Shown here one piece after another: positions 31,903 to 40,610 of a stretch of DNA of 64,000 nucleotides (positions are counted from its first letter, which is position 1; every line of letters starts with the position of its first letter). A program made the translations under genes and the position numbers. This stretch comes from Pseudomonas chlororaphis (GTDB lineage: Bacteria; Pseudomonadota; Gammaproteobacteria; Pseudomonadales; Pseudomonadaceae): NCBI RefSeq assembly GCF_000783395.1, contig NZ_JSFK01000001.1, positions 487,538 through 551,537 of the forward strand. The letters are read 5' to 3'. Below the pieces are notes generated by a model. That model was not told the DNA's origin and did no database searches. It saw nothing but the letters and a program-made list of their open reading frames with translations.

Positions 31903-34167
31903 ATGGCAGAGAGCAAATATGCGCTCACGTACGCCGGTGAGGGCGGCAATGCATCGGGCGGATTTACACTGCCCGACAACCTCGGCAAACCGCTGCAGGA
32001 TTTGAATCTGACGCTAGCGTTGGCAAGCGTGGATATTCGTTTGCTGACTCAGGAGCAGATCAAGCTGCGTGAGCTACTGGTCAGCCAGCAGTCGTTGTTC
32101 AAGGCTGGCGCTGCAGCCCCTGCTGCAAGCGCTGAGCCGAAGTCCAAACTCAAGGCCGAGATCGAGCAGCGTCCGCCGCCCAAACTCATGCAGCCGGCGA
32201 TGGCCAACGAGACTGCGCTGGTTGAACTCAATCAGTTGCTCAAGATGAGCAACGACCAGCTGCAAACGCATTCACAGAACACTCTGGAACTGGCCAGCGA
32301 GAAACAGGTGGCGGCCAGTGGTGCAACCAACGCTGACCTATTGCAAGTTCAAGTCGCCGGAGCACGATCCGGTATTGCCGATGGCGCCAAGGGTGACCAA
32401 CGGGCGAACGAGCTGAAGTGGTTCTCCCGTGATGCCGCGATCAACGCATCGGCCTTCAGGGTGGACGTCAAAACGGCTGGCGAGATGTTGGCGGCCTGGC
32501 GTTCGTCGCTGAAGCTGGATCGCTATCAGAGCCAGGATCTGGCCGATGCGACGAGCTATCTCGGCAACAGTGGCCTGGATGCCAAGGCAGCCGACATCGG
32601 TTCGGTCGTGCAACGCTCCGGCGAGACCGCAATCACTGCCGGCATGACCCCGGAACAGGTGGCCGCGTTTGCGGCGGCACTGCTCAACAGTGGCGCAGAC
32701 AAGGAGGGCGCCAGTGCCGCGCTGAAGGGCATTACTTCGGTGCTGGCGAAGGGCGCAGATGCATCGACGGAGCAACGTACGGCTCTGAGCCAGTTAGGGT
32801 TGAATCCCGAATCATTGGCAGGAGAGATGCGCAAAGACGCTCCCGCTGCCATCAACTCGGTGCTTGCTGCACTCAATAAACAACCGCTGCAAGAACGGGC
32901 AACACTGACGAAGACGCTGTTTGGCGAAAACGACGTCAGAGTTCTTGAGCTGCTGAAGAAACCAGAGGATGTAAAAAACGCATTCTCCCAAGTGGCCGAC
33001 AAGCGCCAATACGCGACGTCGGAACTTGGCGCCGATTCGGGGGCAGCCGCGAAATCCGCCGAGGCGTTTGGCAATACGTCGCAAGGGCGTTGGAATGCGC
33101 TGGATGCGAGTCTGACCCGGCTGACCACCGCATTCGGCACCGCACTGGCGCCGTTGGCCGATGGTGCCGCAGTGGTGCTCACTGCGCTGGCCAATGGCGT
33201 GAGTACTGCGGCGGCGGCTTTCCCGGCGCTTACTGCAGGATTGGTTCTGCTTGGTGCCGCAGCCCTTCCATTTGTGGGAGGGGCGCTGAAAACCGGCGTT
33301 GCTTCAGTCCTCGACACCGTTTCTGCGAAGCTGTTGCGTCTGGCGACGACGCGACTCCCCCCCGATATTGCTGATGCCATCGTCGGTGACGATGTCTCTG
33401 ATGGCGGGCGAAAAAACAAACGATCGGGTCGTCGATCGGGTCGACGCCCGCAGGCCAGAACGGCGGTGCGCACGACAGTTCCGCGCGCCAGTGGGGGCAG
33501 TCGTTTGGGGGGGCTCACGGCTAAGGTCGCGCCTCTGTTCGATGACATCAAAATGGGCTTCAAACTGTTCGCCGATCGCCTGGGCAACAGCGAGATGACA
33601 TCGCGACTCAAAGGGCCAGTTGCCAAGCTTATGCCCTTGGTCGAAAGCGTCGGCGCCAAGGTCATGCCCAAAATCGCCCAAGCGCTGCCGGCGGTAAAAC
33701 TGGGAGCGCCGCTGGCCATTGCGCACGCGGCCTATAGCGGACTGAAAGGTTGGCGCGAAGGCGATGACCAAGCGGTCAAAGGTGCCGCCGGCGAGTTGGC
33801 CGGCACTGCCATCGGCGCCACGATCGGTACTTTCATTGCGCCCGGTATTGGGACATTCATCGGTGGGACTCTGGGCGGAATGCTCGGTTCGTACGTCGGT
33901 GAACAATGGGGCAAGCCTGCCGAGGACAAACTCGCGCCTCCCGCGCAAGTGGCCAAGGACCTGAGCAATGCTCAGACGCAAAACCAGCAGATCACCTATG
34001 CACCGTCGATTCAGATCAGTGGCAGTGAAATAGCCAGTTCCGAAAAGGTGGGTGCAGTGATCTCGCAAGTCATGCAAAACCATTTCAACGGTCAGTTCAT
34101 GACCTCGATGAGTGCCAATCCCCTCGCCACCCGCCGTGACGCAGCCCTGACCGATGGAGTCGCCTGA
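31903..34167 (+). CDS. Tail tape measure protein, module 1
   Basis: A 754-aa P2 gpT-like protein whose length sets the tail length. It has an N-terminal helical region (residues ~20-150), a long middle region containing ADTS-rich helices, hydrophobic segments at ~415-460 (VVLTALANGVSTAAAAFPAL, LVLLGAAALPFVGGALK), and a Gly-rich membrane-like segment at ~620-665 (IGATIGTFIAPGIGTFIGG). A basic patch (KNKRSGRRSGRRPQAR) lies at ~500. By the rule of about 1.5 angstrom per residue the tail would be roughly 110 nm. Confidence 0.87.
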   Translation: MAESKYALTYAGEGGNASGGFTLPDNLGKPLQDLNLTLALASVDIRLLTQEQIKLRELLVSQQSLFKAGAAAPAASAEPKSKLKAEIEQRPPPKLMQPAMANETALVELNQLLKMSNDQLQTHSQNTLELASEKQVAASGATNADLLQVQVAGARSGIADGAKGDQRANELKWFSRDAAINASAFRVDVKTAGEMLAAWRSSLKLDRYQSQDLADATSYLGNSGLDAKAADIGSVVQRSGETAITAGMTPEQVAAFAAALLNSGADKEGASAALKGITSVLAKGADASTEQRTALSQLGLNPESLAGEMRKDAPAAINSVLAALNKQPLQERATLTKTLFGENDVRVLELLKKPEDVKNAFSQVADKRQYATSELGADSGAAAKSAEAFGNTSQGRWNALDASLTRLTTAFGTALAPLADGAAVVLTALANGVSTAAAAFPALTAGLVLLGAAALPFVGGALKTGVASVLDTVSAKLLRLATTRLPPDIADAIVGDDVSDGGRKNKRSGRRSGRRPQARTAVRTTVPRASGGSRLGGLTAKVAPLFDDIKMGFKLFADRLGNSEMTSRLKGPVAKLMPLVESVGAKVMPKIAQALPAVKLGAPLAIAHAAYSGLKGWREGDDQAVKGAAGELAGTAIGATIGTFIAPGIGTFIGGTLGGMLGSYVGEQWGKPAEDKLAPPAQVAKDLSNAQTQNQQITYAPSIQISGSEIASSEKVGAVISQVMQNHFNGQFMTSMSANPLATRRDAALTDGVA

Positions 34168-34550
34168 TGAAACAACAAATGGCATTAGGCAGCTTCATCT
34201 TCGGCCTCTCGCGCCAATTTGCGTACCACTCGCTGTTGCGCAAATCCGATGGCGGCTGGACGGAAATACAGATTCTCACCAGCAAACCGAAATCCAGCCA
34301 GACCGGCCAGAAGTCGGAAACCCTGACCATCACCGGCAAGTCGATGTATGCCGTGGCCATGGATCGGCTGGATGAATTGCGCGCCTTGCAGGCGCTGCGC
34401 ATACCGCTGCCGCTGATCGATGGCATTGGTCGCAACTGGGGTCTGTGGCGGATCAACAGCGTTCAGGAAACCCAGACCCAGATCATCGATGACGGCACAG
34501 CGATGGTGGTCGATTGGGTCATCGAATTGGCGGAGTTCAACAATGCGTAA
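34167..34550 (+). CDS. Tail protein U (tail completion), module 1
   Basis: A 127-aa P2 gpU-like protein. Family core: MALGSFIFGLSRQFAYHSL, TSKPKSSQTGQKSETLTI and RNWGLWRINSVQETQT. It overlaps the tape measure by one base and the X gene by 8 bp. Confidence 0.88.
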   Translation: MKQQMALGSFIFGLSRQFAYHSLLRKSDGGWTEIQILTSKPKSSQTGQKSETLTITGKSMYAVAMDRLDELRALQALRIPLPLIDGIGRNWGLWRINSVQETQTQIIDDGTAMVVDWVIELAEFNNA

Positions 34551-34755
34551 GGTTCGAAGCGTGGCCGGTGATTCGGTGAATCTGCTGCTCTACCGCGAAA
34601 CCGGGCGCAGCGATGATGCCGCTGAAGATGCCCTGTGGAAACTCAACCCGACTCTGGCCGAGCACGGTCCGGTCCTGCCTGCAGGCATCTGGATCGTGCT
34701 GCCTGAGCTCGACAGCAAACCCGCCGCGATCAAAGCGCTCAGCGCCTGGGATTAA
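34543..34755 (+). CDS. Tail protein X (LysM-like), module 1
   Basis: A 70-aa P2 gpX-like protein with a LysM-type fold pattern: residues RKVRSVAGDSVNLLLYRETG, then NPTLAEHGPVLPAGIWIVLP. It is thought to help the tube start at the baseplate. The gene overlaps U, and D starts 9 bp after it with an AAGGAGGT site. Confidence 0.88.
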   Translation: MRKVRSVAGDSVNLLLYRETGRSDDAAEDALWKLNPTLAEHGPVLPAGIWIVLPELDSKPAAIKALSAWD

Positions 34756-34764
34756 GGAGGTTAC

Positions 34765-35793
34765 ATGACACTGGGTTTTACCCCGGCGGTAGAAATCTAC
34801 GGCGCACATGCGGCCCTGCTCAATCAACGCCTGATCAGTTGGGAACACATCGATGCCGCCGGTATCGAGTCGGATCAATTGACCTTGACGGTGGATCTGG
34901 AGGGCCTCGAGGGGCTGCCAGATCTGGGCGGGAGGATCGGTCTGAAAGTCGGTTATCTGGAATCCGGGATGGTCGACAAGGGCCAGTTCAAAGTGACGCG
35001 GCTGACGCCGACGCTGTTCCCGTTCCGCCTGACTCTGGTCGCCACTGCGGCGCCGTTCAGCAAGGACGATGAAACCGGCTTCAAACAGCGCCGCACCGCC
35101 AGTCATGGGCCAACGACGCTGGGCGGATTGTTTCGCGAACTGGTAGCGCGGCATGGCTTTTCGCCGCGGGTAGCACCAGACGTATCGCTGATCCGGATCG
35201 AGCACATCGATCAGACCAACGAAACCGATATGGGCTTCCTCACGCGACTGGCGATGAAGTACAACGTGGTCGCCAAACCGTACGATCAGATTTACGTGCT
35301 GGCGCGGCCCGGGCAGACCAAATCGTTGTCGGGCAAAGTGCTGGCGAACGTGATCCTGTCGGTGACCAGCAACAATCGGCCGGGTGATCACGCCTTTGTC
35401 AGCGCCACGCTGGAAGAGGCTGCGCGGGCGCAGAATCAGGGCTGTATAACCCGTTGGCTGGATGCCGCTAGCGGTAAGTTGCAAGAGGTTAAAACCGGGC
35501 TTTCGCCGTTCAAGATCCTGCGCCAGCAGCAACCCAGCGAAGCGGACGCCATCGCTGTGGGTGAAGGCGAAGTGCGCAAAATGCTCCGGAAAAAGTTCAA
35601 GGTAAAGATCACCTGCCCGGGCAATCCGCAGCTGGCGGCCGAAGGCCTGGTGGTGCTCGATGACACCTGGCCTGACTTTATGCGCGGGCGCTGGTCGATC
35701 GACAAAGTCACTGCCAGCGGCAATCGCGAGAACAGCTATCGCTGCCTGATCGATGCATCGTGCCTCGACCCCAAAGCCGAAGCCAAAGACTGA
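34765..35793 (+). CDS. Late control / tail hub protein D (P2 gpD-like), module 1
   Basis: A 342-aa hub protein of the contractile baseplate (T4 gp27 fold). Typical blocks: GFTPAVEIYGAHAALLNQRL near the start, LGGLFRELVARHGFSPRV, QTNETDMGFLTRLAMKYNVV, and a C-terminal domain with CPGNPQLAAEGLVVL. It is the last gene of the P2-like module and is followed by a REPIN. Confidence 0.9.
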   Translation: MTLGFTPAVEIYGAHAALLNQRLISWEHIDAAGIESDQLTLTVDLEGLEGLPDLGGRIGLKVGYLESGMVDKGQFKVTRLTPTLFPFRLTLVATAAPFSKDDETGFKQRRTASHGPTTLGGLFRELVARHGFSPRVAPDVSLIRIEHIDQTNETDMGFLTRLAMKYNVVAKPYDQIYVLARPGQTKSLSGKVLANVILSVTSNNRPGDHAFVSATLEEAARAQNQGCITRWLDAASGKLQEVKTGLSPFKILRQQQPSEADAIAVGEGEVRKMLRKKFKVKITCPGNPQLAAEGLVVLDDTWPDFMRGRWSIDKVTASGNRENSYRCLIDASCLDPKAEAKD

Positions 35794-35807
35794 CGACACA
35801 ACTCCCT

Positions 35808-35895
35808 GTGGGAGCGAGCCTGCTCGCGAAGAGGCCGGAACATCCAATATTGAACGCGACTGACACATCGCTTTCGCGAGCAGGCTCGCTCCCAC
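35808..35895. repeat. REPIN-like inverted REP pair between the two tail modules
   Basis: GTGGGAGCGAGCCTGCTCGCG and its inverse flank a ~45-bp spacer, exactly at the junction of the P2-like and Mu-like modules. It could act as a transcript boundary. Confidence 0.85.
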
Positions 35896-35934
35896 ATTGG
35901 TCCTGCGCAATTCTCATCATCCTGGAACACCCCC

Positions 35935-36519
35935 ATGAAGATCACCCCGATCCTCACGCAACTGCGTGGGCAATGCCCTGGCCTTGCCAGTCACATTTCG
36001 GTGGGTGTCGATCTGGCGTTGCTGCAAGGCAATGTCGATCTGCCGACACCCTCGGCCCATGTGCTGCCACTGGCCGACTTGGCGAGTGAAAGCACCACCC
36101 AAAACCTCACCACCCAACCGATCCGCGACCGCTTCGAAATCGTCCTGGTGCTTGACGCCACGGACGCTACAAAAGCGCTGGATTTGTTGCACGACTTGCG
36201 TGCCGAGCTGTGGCGCGCGCTGGTGGGGTTCAAACCCGAAAAAGACTATAGCGCCATCGCCTACGACGGCGGCGAACTGGTCTCGATCAACAGCAGCCGC
36301 GCCTTTTACCGGCTGCGCTTTTTTGCCGAGTTCCAGCTCGGTCGCAATCTGCCGAGTCAGCCTGCGGAGAGTTGGCACGAACGCGAACTGGACGGTTTGT
36401 CGTCCTTTACCGGGGCCACCGTGCGGGTCGATGCGATCGATCCGGCCGACCCCAACCTGAAACGCCCGGGCCCCGATGGGCGCGTGGAAATGACTTTCTC
36501 TGGAGACGTAACCCCATGA
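35935..36519 (+). CDS. Mu gp37-like tail protein (tail terminator candidate), module 2
   Basis: A 194-aa protein that opens the Mu-like module. It has the Gp37/DUF1834-type pattern: ITPILTQLRGQCPGLASHIS near the N-terminus, DRFEIVLVLDATDATKALDL, and AFYRLRFFAEFQLGR. In Mu this gene precedes gp38 and the sheath gene, as here. It overlaps the DUF2635 gene by 4 bp. Confidence 0.75.
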   Translation: MKITPILTQLRGQCPGLASHISVGVDLALLQGNVDLPTPSAHVLPLADLASESTTQNLTTQPIRDRFEIVLVLDATDATKALDLLHDLRAELWRALVGFKPEKDYSAIAYDGGELVSINSSRAFYRLRFFAEFQLGRNLPSQPAESWHERELDGLSSFTGATVRVDAIDPADPNLKRPGPDGRVEMTFSGDVTP

Positions 36520-36695
36520 GCAATCGCATCACCGTACTGCCGGCCGAAGGCCGCGTTGTACCTGACCCGGAGGCGGGCGATCTGCTGCCGCTGGAAGGCC
36601 GTGAAGTGCTGGACAGCGCCTGGTGGCGCCGACGTCTGGCCGACGGCGACATCACCCTCAAAACCGCACCAGCCAAACAAAAGGGAGCCAAATAA
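36516..36695 (+). CDS. DUF2635 protein (Mu gp38-like), module 2
   Basis: A 59-aa protein with the DUF2635 motif RVVPDPEAGDLLPLEG then VLDSAWWRRRLADGD. It is coupled by overlaps to the upstream gene (ATGA) and to the sheath gene (TAATG). Small proteins of this family regularly precede Mu-like sheath genes; role unknown. Confidence 0.85.
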   Translation: MSNRITVLPAEGRVVPDPEAGDLLPLEGREVLDSAWWRRRLADGDITLKTAPAKQKGAK

Positions 36696-38191
36696 TGGCG
36701 ATCGGATTCAGCAACATCCCCGCGGACATTCGTGTACCGCTGTTCTATGCCGAAATGGACAACTCGGCCGCCAATAGCGCGAGTTCGACCCTGCGTCGTT
36801 TGATCGTCGCTCAGGTCAACGACAACATCGCGCCGACCGAAGTCGGCAAACTGGTTTTGGTCTCCAGCGTTGCGCTGGCCAAGAGCATCGGCGGCCAAGG
36901 CTCGATGCTCGCCTCGATGTACGAGACCTTCCGCAAGGCCGACCCGATCGGTGAGATCTGGTGCCTGCCGCTGCACAACGCTGAAGGCGCCATCGCCAAA
37001 GGCGTGCTGACCCTGACCGGCACCGCCACTCAGGCTGGCGTGTTGAATCTGTATGTCGGCGGCGTGCGTGTGCAAGCCACCGTGGTCAACGGTGCCAGCG
37101 CTGCGCAAGCGGCCACCGCTCTGGCGCAGAAAATCAACGCCACTGCCGATCTGCCGGTCAGCGCTGCGGCTGCCGAAGGTGTGGTCACCCTGAATGCCAA
37201 ATGGACCGGCGACAGCGGTAACGACATCAGCCTGCAATTCAATCGCCTGGGCAAAAGCAATGGCGAAGACACCCCGGCCGGCCTGACCACTGCGATCACG
37301 GCCATGACCGGCGGCGCCGGTGTGCCGGATCAAGTGGCGGCGATTGCCGCTCTGGGTGACGAGCCGTTCGAGTTCATCGCGTTGCCGTGGTCCGATCTTT
37401 CGACCCTCAACACCTGGCAAGCGGTCATGGACGACAGCACCGGTCGCTGGTCGTGGGCCAAGCAACTGTTCGGTCACGTCTACAGCGCCAAACGGGGCAC
37501 TGTCGGCACTCTGGTTGCTGCCGGCCAGGCACGTAACGACCAGCACATGACCATTCAGGCGTTGGAGCCCGGCGTTCCGCAACCGTTCTGGGTACAAGCC
37601 GCTGCACTGGCTGCACGCACCGCGGTGTTCATCTCCGCCGACGCCAGCCGTCCGACCCAAAGTGGCAGCCTGCCGGGCGTTGATCCGGCACCTGCCAGCG
37701 AGCGCTTCACGCTGACCGAGCGTCAGTCGCTGCTCAACTACGGCATCGCCACCGCGTACTACGAAGGCGGTTACGTGCGCATCCAGCGTTCGATCACCAC
37801 CTACCAGAAAAACGCTTACGGTCAGGCCGACAACTCCTATCTGGACAGCGAAACCATGCACCAGTCGGCGTTCATCGTACGCCGTCTGCAAAGCGTGATC
37901 ACCAGCAAATACGGCCGGCACAAACTGGCCTCCGACGGCACCCGTTTCGGCGCCGGCCAGCCGATCGTGACGCCTGCGACCATTCGCGGTGAACTGATCG
38001 CGCAGTACGCCAAGCTCGAACTGGAAGGCCACGTCGAGAACGCCGAGCTGTTCGCCGAACACCTGATCGTCGAGCGCGACGTGCAGGACCCGAGCCGCGT
38101 GAACGTGCTGTTCCCGCCGGACTACATCAACGGTCTGCGCGTGTTCGCACTGCTCAACCAATTCCGTCTGCAGTACGACGACGCGGCTTGA
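36695..38191 (+). CDS. Contractile tail sheath protein (Mu L-like), module 2
   Basis: A 498-aa sheath subunit, the size of Mu L (495 aa) and clearly larger than the module-1 sheath. It opens GFSNIPADIRVPLFYAEMDN, with middle insertions, then LTERQSLLNYGIATAYYEGG and the C-terminal NVLFPPDYINGLRVFALLNQ. A second, distinct sheath shows that this locus encodes two contractile tails and not one. Terminator-like hairpin follows at 38217. Confidence 0.94.
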   Translation: MAIGFSNIPADIRVPLFYAEMDNSAANSASSTLRRLIVAQVNDNIAPTEVGKLVLVSSVALAKSIGGQGSMLASMYETFRKADPIGEIWCLPLHNAEGAIAKGVLTLTGTATQAGVLNLYVGGVRVQATVVNGASAAQAATALAQKINATADLPVSAAAAEGVVTLNAKWTGDSGNDISLQFNRLGKSNGEDTPAGLTTAITAMTGGAGVPDQVAAIAALGDEPFEFIALPWSDLSTLNTWQAVMDDSTGRWSWAKQLFGHVYSAKRGTVGTLVAAGQARNDQHMTIQALEPGVPQPFWVQAAALAARTAVFISADASRPTQSGSLPGVDPAPASERFTLTERQSLLNYGIATAYYEGGYVRIQRSITTYQKNAYGQADNSYLDSETMHQSAFIVRRLQSVITSKYGRHKLASDGTRFGAGQPIVTPATIRGELIAQYAKLELEGHVENAELFAEHLIVERDVQDPSRVNVLFPPDYINGLRVFALLNQFRLQYDDAA

Positions 38192-38216
38192 TAGCCGCGT
38201 TTGACGGCAAGTTTTC

Positions 38217-38240
38217 AGCCCACCTCGCGTGGGCTTTTTT
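38217..38240 (+). terminator. Terminator-like hairpin between sheath and tube, module 2
   Basis: AGCCCAC and GTGGGCT stem followed by a T6 run, 25 bp after the sheath stop and 19 bp before the tube ATG. As an intra-operon site it may set sheath-to-tube ratios. Confidence 0.75.
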
Positions 38241-38258
38241 ATGCAAGGGAGTAACACC

Positions 38259-38606
38259 ATGGGTCAACTGATTGCAGGCACCTGCTACGTCAAAGTCGAC
38301 GGCGCACAACTGACTATCAATGGCGGCTGCGAAGCCCCGCTGATGGCGGTCAAACGCGAAACCGTCGTACCCGGTTTCTACAAGGAAACCGACATTGCGC
38401 CGTCGTTCAAAGTGACCGCGCTGCACACCGCCGACTTCCCGCTGAAGAAGCTGATCGAAGGCACCGATATCACCGTCACCTGCGAATTCAGCAACGGCAA
38501 AGTCTACGTGCTGGCTGGTGCCTACCTGGTCGAAGAGCCAGTCTCCAAGGGCGATGACGCCACCATCGAACTGAAATTCGAAGGCATCAAGGGGACCTGG
38601 CAATGA
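38259..38606 (+). CDS. Tail tube protein (Mu M-like), module 2
   Basis: A 115-aa tube subunit. Core motifs: QLIAGTCYVKVDGAQLTING near the start, VPGFYKETDIAPSFKVTALH, and KGDDATIELKFEG. It is preceded by AAGGGAGT and overlaps the next gene by 4 bp. Confidence 0.9.
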   Translation: MGQLIAGTCYVKVDGAQLTINGGCEAPLMAVKRETVVPGFYKETDIAPSFKVTALHTADFPLKKLIEGTDITVTCEFSNGKVYVLAGAYLVEEPVSKGDDATIELKFEGIKGTWQ

Positions 38607-38899
38607 GCGGCGCCGTGAAGCTTCAAGTTGCCATCGAAGCTCACGGCGAGCCTCTGACCGAACTCGTCCTGCGCCGTCCGACGGTGCAGGAAGTGCGAGC
38701 GATCAAGGCGTTGCCGTACAAGATCGACAAGAGCGAAGAAGTCAGCCTCGACATGGACGTGGCGGCCAAATACATCGCCGTGTGCGCCGGCATTCCGCCG
38801 TCGTCGGTCAACCAGTTGGATCTGGCTGACCTCAATGCGCTGAGCTGGGCCGTTGCGAGTTTTTTCATGAGTGCGGCGTCGGCGCCATCACCGACCTGA
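38603..38899 (+). CDS. Tail assembly chaperone E (0-frame product), module 2
   Basis: A 98-aa gp41/E-like chaperone with MSGAVKLQVAIEAHGEPLTE and the typical TVQEVRAIKALPYKID. In AGT TTT TTC near the 3' end the heptamer T-TTT-TTC (38860-38866) allows a -1 shift into the E' frame. The 0-frame product stops 33 bases after the slip site. Confidence 0.85.
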   Translation: MSGAVKLQVAIEAHGEPLTELVLRRPTVQEVRAIKALPYKIDKSEEVSLDMDVAAKYIAVCAGIPPSSVNQLDLADLNALSWAVASFFMSAASAPSPT

Positions 38900-39030
38900 T
38901 CGCCGTCGCCTATGACCTGGCCTGGTTCTGGAAGGTTGACCCCGAACAGATGATGGCCAGGCCACTGGATGTGCTCCGCGAATCGCTGGAGCACGCGCAA
39001 CGGATCAATGCGATGCAGCAGGTGCAGTGA
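38603..39030 (+). CDS. Tail assembly chaperone E-E' fusion by programmed -1 frameshift, module 2
   Basis: The -1 frame after 38866 stays open to the stop at 39028-39030 and reads HECGVGAITDLIAVAYDLAW, then FWKVDPEQMMARPLDVL and SLEHAQRINAMQQVQ. This is an E'-like helical domain without its own start site. The stop overlaps the tape measure ATG by one base. The 131 bases between the 0-frame stop and the tape measure are otherwise unexplained, which supports the shift. Confidence 0.8.
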
Positions 39031-40610
39031 TGGCAGACGAAGAAACGAAAGTAAAAACTCCGGTGCTGATCACGGGCATCGATGAGCTATCGCCCAAGCT
39101 CGGAGCCCTTCAGGCCAAGGTCGGCAGTTTCAAGAAAAATCTCGAGCAGGTCGGCCTCGACAAACTGGACATCAGCGGGCTGTTCAAGGGCGGCAGCGTG
39201 ATCACGCCGTTTGTGGATGGCATCAAATCGGCGGCGGCGTTTCAGGGCAAATTGACCGAAGTCAGCGACACGGCAAAAACCGTCGACCTGCCCGCCGCAC
39301 CGAAAGTCGCCGCACAGAACATGAACGTGTTCAGTGCGTCGATGGAGAAGGTCTCGACGGCGGTGAATGCGGCGTTGGTGCCGGCGGTTGGCGCGGTGGT
39401 AATCGGTCTTGAACCAATGCTCAACGGTTTCGGCAGCTTGCTTGCCGACAACCCCGAGCTGGTACAAGGCCTCGCGGCGGGAGCCATCGCCTTCTCGGCA
39501 ATGCAAACCGCGGTGACGGGGGCGACCCAGGTGTTCGACGTCATGAGCCTGGTGATGAAGGCCAACCCTATCATGCTGATCGCCACCGGCATTGCCCTGG
39601 CCGCCGGTTTGATCGTCGCCTACTGGAAACCGATCTCGACGTTTTTCAGCGGGCTCTGGCAGAAGATTGCCCCGGTAGTGATTCCGATGGCCGAGTTCTT
39701 CAAGACAATGTTCAGCTACACCCCGCTGGGAATGCTGATCAACAACTGGGGACCCGTCACGGCGTTTTTCTCGGCGTTGTGGGACGGCCTCAAAGCGGTT
39801 GCCGCGCCGGTGATCGAGTTTTACAAAACCTTGTTCAATTATTCGCCGCAAGGACTGATCTTGAACAACTGGGGGCCGTTGGTGAGTTTGTTCTCATCGA
39901 TCTGGGACTTGCTTCGAGCAGTTTCGGTGCCGGTGAAGGCTTTCCTTCAGGGTTTTTTCGACTGGTCACCCCTTGAGGTGATTCAGGCGATCTGGGGCGG
40001 GGTGGTCACTGTCTTCAGCGCGATCTGGGATTACATCAAGTTGCCTTTCCTGGCAATGTACGCCGTGATTCGCGAACAGTTGGGGTGGTCGCCGCTGGAA
40101 AAAATCATCGAGAACTGGGCGCCCGTTACGGCCTGGATTGAGCGGTGGTCGAACAAGTTTCAAGAGGCCATCGCGCCGATCAAGGCGTTTTTCAATGGCG
40201 GCTTTGGCGAGCTGGTTGCCGAGGCCAAGGCTCGGGTCGATGTCTTCACGCAGGCGCAACTGAAAACCAATGCCGAGGGCAAAGGCGAGTTGGCGCCGGC
40301 GTTTTTCAAGGGCAACAACGAATCCTCCCCGAGCCAGTTGTCGACACCGGGCAACCTGCCGACACCGGAAAATCTTGCGCAGAAACCGGCTCTGCAGGGC
40401 AGCTCGCTGTCGCAGACCTCAAACACCCTGATCCAGCAAAGCGCAATCAACAATCGCACGCAACTCGAAGGCGGCCTGACCGTACGTTTCGAAAATGCCC
40501 CGCCGGGGATGCGTACCGATCAACCACAAACCAATCAACCGGGCCTGGCGCTGTCTTCGCGCATCGGCTATCGCTCGTTGTCCGTGGGAGGTTCCAATGA
40601 ACTGGCGTGA
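39030..40610 (+). CDS. Tail tape measure protein, module 2
   Basis: A 526-aa tape measure. The ATG at 39030 overlaps the E' stop. Hydrophobic segments lie at ~120-145 and ~180-200. From ~230 to ~375 it holds about four repeats of ~40-45 residues, each with a Trp-rich block such as LINNWGPVTAFFSALWDGL, LILNNWGPLVSLFSSIWDLL, VIQAIWGGVVTVFSAIWDYI and IIENWAPVTAWIERW. The predicted tail is about 80 nm, shorter than that of module 1. Confidence 0.87.
   Translation: MADEETKVKTPVLITGIDELSPKLGALQAKVGSFKKNLEQVGLDKLDISGLFKGGSVITPFVDGIKSAAAFQGKLTEVSDTAKTVDLPAAPKVAAQNMNVFSASMEKVSTAVNAALVPAVGAVVIGLEPMLNGFGSLLADNPELVQGLAAGAIAFSAMQTAVTGATQVFDVMSLVMKANPIMLIATGIALAAGLIVAYWKPISTFFSGLWQKIAPVVIPMAEFFKTMFSYTPLGMLINNWGPVTAFFSALWDGLKAVAAPVIEFYKTLFNYSPQGLILNNWGPLVSLFSSIWDLLRAVSVPVKAFLQGFFDWSPLEVIQAIWGGVVTVFSAIWDYIKLPFLAMYAVIREQLGWSPLEKIIENWAPVTAWIERWSNKFQEAIAPIKAFFNGGFGELVAEAKARVDVFTQAQLKTNAEGKGELAPAFFKGNNESSPSQLSTPGNLPTPENLAQKPALQGSSLSQTSNTLIQQSAINNRTQLEGGLTVRFENAPPGMRTDQPQTNQPGLALSSRIGYRSLSVGGSNELA

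Noticed and set aside
34537..35910. Minus-strand ORF of 457 codons opposite gpX and gpD
   Set aside because: Antisense to well-supported tail genes and runs through a REP element.
36407..38260. Minus-strand ORF of 617 codons opposite the module-2 sheath gene
   Set aside because: Shadow of a clear sheath gene; no domain recognisable.
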